NCBI RefSeq assembly: GCF_028473665.1
Contig: NZ_CP098774.1
Span: forward strand, 1,860,001-1,924,000
Length of the DNA stretch: 64,000 nt
Direction: 5' to 3'
From: Sphingomonas sp. QA11
GTDB lineage: Bacteria > Pseudomonadota > Alphaproteobacteria > Sphingomonadales > Sphingomonadaceae
A program made the position numbers and the translations under genes. Under the pieces are notes generated by a model that ran no database searches, was not told the origin of the DNA, and saw only the letters and a list, made by a program, of their open reading frames with translations. Below, piece after piece: positions 25,631-33,397 of the stretch (within the stretch, counting starts at the first letter, position 1; the number at the start of each line of letters is the position of its first letter).

Positions 25631-25814
25631 CCAGCCATATTCCCACGCTTTAGGCCGGAGGCGTGATCCGACAGGCCGAAGCGTTAAAATACCCCCGAAA
25701 ACCGTTGAATTCCTTGCCTGCTGTCTTGCCCCTGTAACAGGACACGCGTATCGCTTGAGAATAAGTCGCAAAAAGCGACAGCGCTAAAAAAAGGGGTCTC
25801 AGGAAGGATGTACC
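25631..25814. other. Intergenic stretch with small hairpin
   Basis: No gene is seen. GTCGC and GCGAC around five A residues form a small hairpin at 25765-25779, followed by an A-rich run and AGGAAGGA, the ribosome site of the next gene. Confidence 0.35.
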
Positions 25815-26216
25815 ATGAGCTTCGCCCCAGCCGCGCCCACCGCCCAATCCGTTACCTCGGCGATTCTTGAAGCGGTTCGAGGCTGGCGCATCGCGCGCGA
25901 TACCGGCAATTCAATCCAGCCCGCGCTGTACGCTCCCCTGGAAACGCGCGGCTATGGCCTGCTCGCTCCGGTACTCGATGGTCTGCTGACCCTGTTCGAG
26001 GCGGCCTCGCGCCGGCGCTTCGATGCTGGTGCCCCGTCGGACAGCGCCATCACTGGCGACGAACACCGCCTGCTCGACCTGCTGGAAGGCGATGACATCG
26101 CACCGCCTGCCGACCAGTTCAGGCCGGATCTCGTATCGGCGATGCGAGTCGCTGTGCGGTCGGCCCGCGTGATGCTGCACTCGATGATCCGCCCGGAGAT
26201 AGCGGCAACGGCGTGA
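25815..26216 (+). CDS. Conserved hypothetical protein
   Basis: 133 residues, mostly helical: AILEAVRGWRIARDTGN, then ALYAPLETRGYGLLAPVLDGLLTLFEAASRRRF and SDSAITGDEHRLLDLLEG. The pattern is familiar from small cytosolic sphingomonad proteins without assigned function. It has a good ribosome site (AGGAAGGA) and no membrane segment. Confidence 0.6.
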   Translation: MSFAPAAPTAQSVTSAILEAVRGWRIARDTGNSIQPALYAPLETRGYGLLAPVLDGLLTLFEAASRRRFDAGAPSDSAITGDEHRLLDLLEGDDIAPPADQFRPDLVSAMRVAVRSARVMLHSMIRPEIAATA

Positions 26217-26311
26217 TCCTGCCGTCGTTCGTGCGTGCATCCCCGCGCTATTTCCTATAGGATTCGACATCGAGCGGCACGGCAGCCGCCGATATCCAAC
26301 GGGAGACATGC

Positions 26312-27061
26312 ATGCGGGCCATTGCCACCTTCAGCCTGATCGGCGCGTTTGCGCTGTCCACCGGGCAGGTTTCAGCGCAGACATCGACCAGCCCCGCCGC
26401 CCCAGCGGCGACCGCCAGGCCACCGGTCGGCCAGGGTGAGAATGGCGACTGGGCGTTCATCGGCCGCTACCGCGAGGCCAACCAGCCGCTGCTTGCCGCC
26501 GCCGATCCAAAGCGCGTGGTGTTCATGGGCGATTCCATCACTCAAGGCTGGGCTGAGCAACCCTTCGTCAAGGGCAACGCCCATTTCGTCGGGCGCGGCA
26601 TTTCCGGCCAGACGACACCGCAGATGCTCGTCCGCTTCCGCAGCGATGTCGTCGCGCTGAAGCCGGCGGTCGTCCACATCATGGGCGGCACCAACGATGT
26701 CGCGCAGAACACCGGCCCGACGACGCCCGAGGAGACGGAAGGCTATATCACCGGCATGGTCGAGATCGCCCGCGCCAACGGCATCAGAATAGTCCTCGCC
26801 TCGATCCCGCCAGCGCTCGATTTCCCGTGGCGCAAGGACCTGTCGCCCGGCCCCAAGATCAAGGCGCTCAACGCCTGGCTGAAGGACTATGCCGCGCGGA
26901 AGCACCTGGTCTATGTCGATTACTGGCCGGCCATCGCTACTCCGGAGGGCGGGATGAAGCCCGGCTATTCGCACGACGGCGTTCATCCCAATGCGGAAGC
27001 CTTCGCCGCGATGGCGCCGCTTGCCCAGGCAGCGATCGACAAGGCGATGCGGGGGAAATAG
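26312..27061 (+). CDS. Secreted SGNH/GDSL-family esterase
   Basis: 249 residues with a signal peptide (to VSAQ). All four SGNH blocks are visible: S75 in FMGDSITQGW, Gly in GRGISGQTT, Asn in GGTNDV, and the Asp-x-x-His in DGVHPN. Such enzymes remove acetyl groups from plant polysaccharides or act on platelet-activating-factor-like esters. Its last codons lie inside the first copy of a 117-bp repeat whose second copy abuts the CE15 gene, suggesting the two esterase genes were once convergent neighbours. Confidence 0.9.
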   Translation: MRAIATFSLIGAFALSTGQVSAQTSTSPAAPAATARPPVGQGENGDWAFIGRYREANQPLLAAADPKRVVFMGDSITQGWAEQPFVKGNAHFVGRGISGQTTPQMLVRFRSDVVALKPAVVHIMGGTNDVAQNTGPTTPEETEGYITGMVEIARANGIRIVLASIPPALDFPWRKDLSPGPKIKALNAWLKDYAARKHLVYVDYWPAIATPEGGMKPGYSHDGVHPNAEAFAAMAPLAQAAIDKAMRGK

Positions 27062-27169
27062 CCTCCTTCCTAGGGCGCCTTCCAGCCGATCTGCCGGTCG
27101 GCCCAGGCGATGAAATATTTCATGTTCGGCGCATCGGTATGCCCGCCGTCATGCTGGCGCAAGGCAAGC
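27053..27169 (+). repeat. 117-bp direct repeat, copy 1
   Basis: It matches 29669-29785 with only four mismatches (27064, 27073, 27100, 27161). It begins at GGGAAATAG (the end of the SGNH gene) and runs through what reads, on the minus strand, as the last 33 or so codons of the CE15 esterase. Here that coding remnant is cut off from any gene. Confidence 0.9.
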
Positions 27170-27517
27170 CGCTTCGTCCCATGGAAACGCCCGACGACCT
27201 CACGGCAAGGACGCTCTACGGTAATCTCGTGGTCCTTGCGATCGCCACGGGTCTATGCGCATTGCGCGCATCTTCGCCAAGGTAGCGTGATCGTGCGGCC
27301 CGGTGAGCGTGTCCGGCGCGGCTGGCGGCGACCCCGGCACCACGTCGCAACGCGATCCCGCTTGATGGCGACATCGTCGGATACCCCTCGACACGTTAGC
27401 CGGGCAGCAGATTCGGCCGTCATGATCGGGATCGCGGTGGCCTCGGATCATTCAGCCTTCCTTTTCGTTTCCGACACAGGTTACGCATCGTTCGATCGCC
27501 CCTTTGAAAGTCCGCTG
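27170..27517. other. Gene-free stretch after repeat copy 1
   Basis: About 350 bp with short open frames on both strands but none recognisable. It does not continue the CE15 sequence. The DUF1444 frame is open through it, but homology starts only at 27518. Confidence 0.4.
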
Positions 27518-28378
27518 ATGTCATTGCTCAAGAAGCTGTTCGGCTCTCCTCCACCACAGGACCGGATGCTGACCTATCCGGACTACGTCCGCCGCTATGC
27601 CGCCCTCATCGAGAGGCACTGTCCCGCCAATACCGTCGAAGTCCATGTCGGTGCCAGTGCGACCGAATCCTGGGTGATCTGGACGATGCCGAAAGGCACC
27701 CGGGCGACCCAGTATTTCGGGAACTGGTATGCGCGCTATCGGAACGGCGAAGCCGGGATCGACGCCCTGATGGCGGCGCAACTGGAAGAGGCTCGGTTCA
27801 ACGACGATCTCGGCGAGACGACGGATCCCGCCAGGATATTCCCGGTAATGAAGCCGGCGGCATGGGCCGGCTCCGCCAAGCGCCAGATGGATGGCGCAAG
27901 GCTCGATGCCGCCGATGCCTCGTTCATCACGAGCCCGTTCTGCGGCGATATGGTCGTCGCCTACGCGATCGATACGGGCGACACCATGGAGTACATCACC
28001 CGAAAGACGCTTTCGGCGATGGGCCTGGACGAAGCGGCTCTTCATGAGCGCGCCATCGCCAATCTGACCGCCATGCTCCCCGCATTGAAGATCGAGGGCA
28101 GCGATGGGCGCTACGCCGCGCGACTGGATCGCAATTACGACGCGTCGATGCTGCTGATCCTGCCGCAGTGGCGAGGCGGACTGGCGCTTGAAGGACCGAT
28201 CTGCATTGCCATGCCGGCGCGCGATGAGGTCATGCTGTGCGCCGCCGAGGATCGCGACGGGCGAGAGTCGCTCGCGGCCGTCGCCGCGGAGATTGCCAGT
28301 GTCTCGGCCTATTCGCTTTCCCGGCACCTGTATCAGTGGACATCGGACGATGGCTTCTCGGTCGCCGATGCGCGCTGA
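27518..28378 (+). CDS. DUF1444-like protein
   Basis: 286 residues starting MSLLKKLFGS. The sequence (VEVHVGASATESWVIWTMPKG, ITSPFCGDMVVAYAID, LDRNYDASMLLILPQW) resembles the DUF1444 family of cytosolic proteins without known function. The start was taken at the homologous MSLLKK. It lies in the block between the two 117-bp repeats and is followed within 14 bp by an LprI-like gene. Confidence 0.65.
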   Translation: MSLLKKLFGSPPPQDRMLTYPDYVRRYAALIERHCPANTVEVHVGASATESWVIWTMPKGTRATQYFGNWYARYRNGEAGIDALMAAQLEEARFNDDLGETTDPARIFPVMKPAAWAGSAKRQMDGARLDAADASFITSPFCGDMVVAYAIDTGDTMEYITRKTLSAMGLDEAALHERAIANLTAMLPALKIEGSDGRYAARLDRNYDASMLLILPQWRGGLALEGPICIAMPARDEVMLCAAEDRDGRESLAAVAAEIASVSAYSLSRHLYQWTSDDGFSVADAR

Positions 28379-28391
28379 GCCGCAATGCCGC

Positions 28392-28820
28392 ATGGGTCAT
28401 GCACGCCACGCCATCCTCGTGGCGGCACTGTCATGGGCTGCCCACCCCGCCCTGGCCGAGAATGGCCGGAGGGACGCGACCGCTGCGGCGCTAGATCACT
28501 GTCTGGCCGATCCGGCCCATGCATCCACCGGAGATCAGACGGCCTGCGAGACGCGCGCCGCCGGGGACTATGATCGGCGGATGAACGTCGCATACGCCGC
28601 CCTTCTTCGGAAACTCCCGCCGGATGCCGCCCGCAAGCTGCGCGACGCCCAGCGTGCATGGCTGGCCTATCGGAATGCCGAGGCCGGCGCGCGCGAGGCG
28701 ATCTACGCGACGCGGCAGGGCACGATGTTTGTACCGCTGGAAAGCGACGATGCGGTCGTCATCGTCGGCGATCGCGCGCGTCTGCTGGAGCGCTACGTGC
28801 GGGCAATGGCGGTTGAGTAA
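28392..28820 (+). CDS. LprI-family (DUF1311) secreted protein
   Basis: 142 residues: signal peptide to ALAENG, then the family core NVAYAALLRKLPPDAARKLRDAQRAWLAYRNAEAGAREAIY, with Cys residues in DHCLADPAH and TACETRAAG. LprI-type proteins are periplasmic, and some inhibit lysozyme. A start at 28368 would overlap the upstream gene and spoil the signal peptide. Confidence 0.75.
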   Translation: MGHARHAILVAALSWAAHPALAENGRRDATAAALDHCLADPAHASTGDQTACETRAAGDYDRRMNVAYAALLRKLPPDAARKLRDAQRAWLAYRNAEAGAREAIYATRQGTMFVPLESDDAVVIVGDRARLLERYVRAMAVE

Positions 28821-28906
28821 GAGCTCTCGACACGCCGTTCCGTTGCCGGAGATCGTGTCTCATGCCGAGCCCTACAACGATGACCACGGACGTACCTAGG
28901 AGCCGA

Positions 28907-29407
28907 ATGAACGCCATACTGCTTGGTCGTCCGCCGTTCGTGTTGCGCCGCCGTCGAGTTACGGAGATATCGTTCGCGATCGCTGGCGCCGTCGTGATGA
29001 TCGCGGGCATGGCTTTCGCGACCCGGGAGCATTTCCGTTTCGTTGGCCTGCCGCTGGGTGGGGTCGGCCTGTTCGTATTTCTGTTCGGCATTCTTCAGGT
29101 CGTGCGGCCTACGAAGCTGATGCTGGAGCCGGCCGGTCTGCACTACAGCATTCTGGGGATCCATCGATCCTGGCCGTGGCAAACCGTTTTCGGCTTCCGA
29201 GTGGCACATATCCGCAGTGGCGAGCCCATTGTGTTCGACATCGCGTATCCGGACAGGTCAGGCACTTTCGCCATCCCGGCCTTTTCCTCGATGCGCCCCG
29301 GCCCGCTCGCCGATCTATTGAACGACGCTCGATCGCAATGGATCGACGAAAACTATACGCGCGGCGCTCATGCGTCTGCTGTCGGTGCATCACCAAGCGT
29401 CGATTAG
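28907..29407 (+). CDS. Membrane protein with PH-like domain (STM3941-like)
   Basis: 166 residues: two membrane helices (about residues 18-38 and 48-67), then a soluble domain, RPTKLMLEPAGLHYSILGIHRSWPWQTVFGFRV, that looks like a bacterial PH-type fold. GGAG sits 5 nt before the ATG, preferred over the ATG at 28862. Function unknown. It is the last gene inside the repeat-bounded block. Confidence 0.6.
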   Translation: MNAILLGRPPFVLRRRRVTEISFAIAGAVVMIAGMAFATREHFRFVGLPLGGVGLFVFLFGILQVVRPTKLMLEPAGLHYSILGIHRSWPWQTVFGFRVAHIRSGEPIVFDIAYPDRSGTFAIPAFSSMRPGPLADLLNDARSQWIDENYTRGAHASAVGASPSVD

Positions 29408-29668
29408 CCGTCTCAGCCAGGAAACCCACCGGGACGGCCTGAGCGCAGCCGACGCCGCCGTCATCCATAGGCATCAGTTTCCCGATTTCCTTTTCCCGGA
29501 ACCGACTGTTGGAGAAGGAGAAACGGGAACGCTAAATTGCGTTCGAGCAACCCGCTTCAGGACGACAGGGCGGGCGGCGAAACATCCTGATTTGAGCGCG
29601 ACTGGTGACCGGTAGCTGTGGCAGCGGCCCGCGCCGCCGCCGGGCATGCGCGTTAAGTTAGCGCCTAT

Positions 29669-29785
29669 GGGAAATAGCCCCCTTCCTAAGGCGCCTTCCA
29701 GCCGATCTGCCGGTCAGCCCAGGCGATGAAATATTTCATGTTCGGCGCATCGGTATGCCCGCCGTCATGCTGGCGCCAGGCAAGC
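29669..29785 (+). repeat. 117-bp direct repeat, copy 2
   Basis: Second copy of the repeat at 27053-27169, same orientation, offset exactly 2616 bp. Here it covers the 3' end of the intact CE15 gene and, before it, GGGAAATAG, identical to the stop region of the SGNH gene but with no SGNH gene attached. Confidence 0.9.
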
Positions 29786-31212
29786 TGGCCGTCGAGCATG
29801 TCGGTCAGCACCGGCGGCATGCTGGCAGTGCGATAGTCGTTGCCGACGCCCAGGTCCTTCGCGCCGAGCAGCGTCCACACCTGCCCCGCCGCGACGGTCG
29901 CCATATAGCTGCCCTGCTGATCGAGCCAGTTGGCGTCGCCTTTCTCCGGCACGCCATAGCTGATGAAGGTCGGTCGCGGCGCGCACAGCGCGATCAGTTC
30001 ATGCGAATCGACCGGGATGTCACCGGGGGTCCTTGCGCCGAAGCTTGCCTGCGACGCGCCGTATTTCAGGAAATTGCCCGCCATCCAGTGATAGCCGCCG
30101 GTTCCGGTAAGGTTCTCCACCGCTTCGCCGAAATTACGACGGTGCGGCTTGGCGCCGCCTTCGCCGGACGATCCCACCAGCACCATCGCGAACCGCTGGT
30201 CGAAGGCCATGGCGACCAGCGCCGCCTTGCCGTAGCGTGACACGCCCTCGATCCCGACACGCTTCGCATCCACCCCGGGCACGGTCTGGAGATAGTCAAG
30301 TGCCCGGCTCGCGCCCCAGCCCCAGGCCCGAAGCGCCCCCCAGTCGTCGGGCTTGCGCGGCTGGCCCCTGTTGACGAGGCCGATGATCCCGCTGCGCAGA
30401 CCAGCCCCATTGTCGGCCTGGATGCTTGCCGTATCGACCAGCGCCACGCCCCAGCCGGCCGCGACCAGCGCCGGGACGCGCTCGTCACTCGGCGCCGCTG
30501 GGAAGAAGCTTGGCGGGTTGACAAACATAAAGCCTGGATGGGCCTGGAACGCGGCAGCCAGCGACGGGTCCCGTGCTACAAGACTGGCCTTCATCGCCGC
30601 ATCAATCCGTGATGCCTCATCGGCGGTCGGCTGGCTGGGCGCGGGATAGCGTGCCGCGCCGAACATCATCAGCACCGGCACCGGCCGGGTCGTCTCGGCG
30701 GGCAGCACCAGCGTCACCTTGATGCCGACATCGATCGCGGGATGGGCGCTGTTGTCGGCACGGCCGATCAACTGCTTCGCCACCATGCGCTTGCCGGCGA
30801 TGAATTCATTGTCAGTGCTGGCGACCGACCAGACGATCCTGGGCGCGTTGGCCGGGACACGCCCCACCACCTCGCGCTCGAACGCCTCGACGATCTCAGG
30901 CCGACGCTGCGTCCACCACGCATCGGCAGTAGAGACTTTCCCGCCGTTGTTCAGCGTGAGGATTTCGGGCCAGTCGGGAAAGGGGTTCGCCCTGGCGGGA
31001 TCGTAATTGGCGGGATTGGGTCCGTCCGGCTGCCCGCTATGGCCGGGACGCAAGGCCTTGATGCCAAGCTGGTCCATCATGTTCCGGTGGTCCTGCTCGG
31101 CGGTCCAGGATGCTGATGCCCCCTGCCGCGACAGGGCCGGGGTCGATCCGGACATCGTCATGCCGGACAGCATGGCCAAAGCGCAGCACGAGCGCAGCAA
31201 CGCGAATTTCAT
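29686..31212 (-). CDS. CE15 glucuronoyl-esterase-like secreted hydrolase
   Basis: 508 residues with a signal peptide. The alpha/beta-hydrolase core has the CE15 nucleophile motif G-V-S325-R-Y-G-K, GGYHWMAGNF, and a C-terminal HDGGHTDAPN supplying the histidine. CE15 enzymes cleave ester bonds between glucuronoxylan and lignin. The SGNH esterase nearby fits a plant-cell-wall role. The 3' end lies in repeat copy 2. Confidence 0.85.
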   Translation of the reverse strand: MKFALLRSCCALAMLSGMTMSGSTPALSRQGASASWTAEQDHRNMMDQLGIKALRPGHSGQPDGPNPANYDPARANPFPDWPEILTLNNGGKVSTADAWWTQRRPEIVEAFEREVVGRVPANAPRIVWSVASTDNEFIAGKRMVAKQLIGRADNSAHPAIDVGIKVTLVLPAETTRPVPVLMMFGAARYPAPSQPTADEASRIDAAMKASLVARDPSLAAAFQAHPGFMFVNPPSFFPAAPSDERVPALVAAGWGVALVDTASIQADNGAGLRSGIIGLVNRGQPRKPDDWGALRAWGWGASRALDYLQTVPGVDAKRVGIEGVSRYGKAALVAMAFDQRFAMVLVGSSGEGGAKPHRRNFGEAVENLTGTGGYHWMAGNFLKYGASQASFGARTPGDIPVDSHELIALCAPRPTFISYGVPEKGDANWLDQQGSYMATVAAGQVWTLLGAKDLGVGNDYRTASMPPVLTDMLDGQLAWRQHDGGHTDAPNMKYFIAWADRQIGWKAP

Positions 31213-31326
31213 GGCATTCCCCTCCCGAGCGAGCGTATGCGCGCTTCACATCCTATAGGATATACGGAGAGAAGATATTTGCCAATCGGCTTCGCTCGCG
31301 ATCCCGGACCTGGTCCGGAGTTCGAC

Positions 31327-31797
31327 CTAGCGCTCGACCGTATCCCGTCGCATCGGCGCGAGCTTCGCAAGGAAGCGGTTCTGCGCGAAGAACGGCACCC
31401 CCTCCTTGCGCATCGCCGCCTGAAGATCCTCGACCAACGCCCCCATGTCGGCATTCTGAATGCCGAGGTCCTTATGGGCATCCTTCATCGTCCGGCCGCT
31501 ATAGTCGCAACCGCCGTTGAGGATGTAGCAGAACTGCTCCTTCAGCAACCGGCGAAGGCGGACCATGTCCTGCTTTTCCAGGATCGCCGAGATACGTTTG
31601 TCGGCGTTGATCCGCTCGACCAGATCCTCGACGATCCGGTCGATCCCGGCGCGGCCATGAAAGGCATCGAGCATCGCCGTGCCCTCGAACGGCTTCGCCC
31701 CGGCATTGGCATTGCCCTGCGTATAGGGATCGACCGGCTCCTCGCCCGGCGGAACTGCCTGGAGCGCGGCGGCGGCGGCAAGTGCGAACATCAGCAT
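31327..31797 (-). CDS. Secreted group I truncated haemoglobin-like protein
   Basis: 156 residues: short hydrophobic leader (MLMFALAAAAALQA), then a globin of trHbN type: AMLDAFHGRAGIDRIVEDLVERI, KEQFCYILNGGCDYSGRTMKDAHKDLGI (with the proximal-His region) and ADMGALVEDLQAAMRK. An exported globin is unusual and suggests haem, NO or oxygen chemistry in the periplasm. It is 12 bp downstream of the DUF3034 gene on the same strand. Confidence 0.8.
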   Translation of the reverse strand: MLMFALAAAAALQAVPPGEEPVDPYTQGNANAGAKPFEGTAMLDAFHGRAGIDRIVEDLVERINADKRISAILEKQDMVRLRRLLKEQFCYILNGGCDYSGRTMKDAHKDLGIQNADMGALVEDLQAAMRKEGVPFFAQNRFLAKLAPMRRDTVER

Positions 31798-31809
31798 GGC
31801 GTAGACCCC

Positions 31810-32694
31810 TCAGAAGTTACCCTGGATCGACAGGAAGGCGCCGCGCTGCCGCTTCACCGTCGCGATGTCACCCAGATCGACATAGGCCGCGGTCAACCTG
31901 ACATGCCGCGCGATCGCCCAGGCGGCGAACACGTCATAGGTGCTATTCTCCTTCGCGAAGCCAAGATTGTCCGGCTTGGTGCGATATTCGGCACCGACCA
32001 GCAGGCGTCGCGACAGCAACAGGCCGGCCGATCCTTCGAACTGCGGACGATAGGCATCTTTCTTGTCCCCGCCAAAGCCGAGCAGGCCGAACTGGTTGGC
32101 CTTGGTGAAGCGGACGGTACCGTTCACCACCATGCTCTTCGAGAGGATCACCTTGGTCGCGGCGATATAGAAATCGGTGCCGCGACTTTGCTTGCCGCCG
32201 ACCGCAGCGATGATCGGCCCCTTGTCGGCCCGCTTGTACTGCATGCCGACCGAGATCTGCGGGAGCAGCCGATCCTGATCGTATACCGCATCGCCGACCA
32301 GCCTGACCTTCGCCCCGAATATATCCTGCGCGAAAGTGAAGCCGCGCCCGAGACCAAGCGCCGCCCCGGCCCCGCGCGTGTCGAAGCTTTGATGCGCATA
32401 GGAAAGCTCGATCCGGTTGCGGAAACCGATCGCGCCGCCATAGCTGGTCAGGTCGAAATCGGGCAGTGCGACATAGGTCGCGTGAACGCTGCCGCCGACG
32501 CCGGCATCGGTTTCGTCGCCGGCGATCACCGCCCAACTGGCAAGTCCGCCGCCCGCCGCACCTTCGACACTGGAGACGCCGCCGGTCAGCAACAGCTTGC
32601 CGCCATTGCGCAATTCATCCGCCGAAGCTGGCTGTACCGACAACGCAGCCATCAGCACAGCACACGCGAAGCGCGCCACCAGCCAAATCTTCAT
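31810..32694 (-). CDS. DUF3034-like outer-membrane/periplasmic protein
   Basis: 294 residues with a signal peptide (to ASADEL), then amphipathic beta-strand stretches ending in FLSIQGNF with terminal Phe, as in beta-barrel outer-membrane proteins. The N-terminal GGKLLLTGGVSSVEGAAGGGL is characteristic of DUF3034. The start MKIWLVARF was chosen for its signal peptide. It is co-directional with the globin and divergent from the cupredoxin-like gene. Confidence 0.75.
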   Translation of the reverse strand: MKIWLVARFACAVLMAALSVQPASADELRNGGKLLLTGGVSSVEGAAGGGLASWAVIAGDETDAGVGGSVHATYVALPDFDLTSYGGAIGFRNRIELSYAHQSFDTRGAGAALGLGRGFTFAQDIFGAKVRLVGDAVYDQDRLLPQISVGMQYKRADKGPIIAAVGGKQSRGTDFYIAATKVILSKSMVVNGTVRFTKANQFGLLGFGGDKKDAYRPQFEGSAGLLLSRRLLVGAEYRTKPDNLGFAKENSTYDVFAAWAIARHVRLTAAYVDLGDIATVKRQRGAFLSIQGNF

Positions 32695-32803
32695 GAGGGC
32701 CCCCGGATTTACAACCAATCTGGATATATTGTGGATGTATCGTTTTTTTTCGGTAAACGAAGCCTTTAGAAGTTGGACACTTCTGGCCCCTAGGTACGTA
32801 ATA

Positions 32804-33397
32804 ATGCGTATCGCTTCCGCCCTGCTGCTGCTTGTCGCGCCTGTGTCGTCCCAAGCCGCCACCGTCGATATCTCGGTGCGCGGCGCCGACGGCAAACCGC
32901 TCGCCGGCGCGGTGGTCTTCGTCGATACGCCGCGCAAGCCAGCGGCCCCGGTCCGTTTCGCTTGGGGGACGGAGATGGCGCAGCGTAACATCGCCTTCGA
33001 TCCGCATGTGCTGATCGTTCCGACCGGTTCGACCGTCACCTTCCCCAACAAGGACAAGGTACGCCACCACGTCTATTCCTTCTCGAAGGTGAAGGCGTTC
33101 AATCTCAAGCTCTATGGCCGGGATCAGGTGCCGACGGTGGTATTCGACAAGCCCGGGATCGTCGCCCTTGGGTGCAACATCCACGATTCGATGAGCGGCT
33201 TCATCGTGGTCGCCGATACACCCTTCGCGATGCAGACCGACGCCGCCGGCCATGTCTCGATCCCTGACGTGCCTGCCGGTGGCGCGACGCTCCGGCTTTG
33301 GCACCCTGCGATCCGCGCGTCGGGGAACATGCTGAGCCAGACGGTGGTGATCGCGCCGACCGGCTATTCCACCACGCTCGTCGTCCACGGCAAATGA
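32804..33397 (+). CDS. Secreted cupredoxin-like protein
   Basis: 197 residues: signal peptide, a carboxypeptidase-regulatory-like beta segment (VDISVRGADGKPLAGAVVFVD), then a plastocyanin-like domain with VRHHVYSF and G-C-N-I-H-D-S-M, giving the His, Cys, His and Met ligands of a type 1 copper site. It may carry electrons or bind copper in the periplasm. The stop overlaps the start of the next gene as ATGA, tying it to c-di-GMP signalling. Confidence 0.75.
   Translation: MRIASALLLLVAPVSSQAATVDISVRGADGKPLAGAVVFVDTPRKPAAPVRFAWGTEMAQRNIAFDPHVLIVPTGSTVTFPNKDKVRHHVYSFSKVKAFNLKLYGRDQVPTVVFDKPGIVALGCNIHDSMSGFIVVADTPFAMQTDAAGHVSIPDVPAGGATLRLWHPAIRASGNMLSQTVVIAPTGYSTTLVVHGK

Noticed and set aside
27053..29785. 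Composite transposon
   Set aside because: The bounding repeats are pieces of esterase genes rather than IS ends, and no transposase lies between them.
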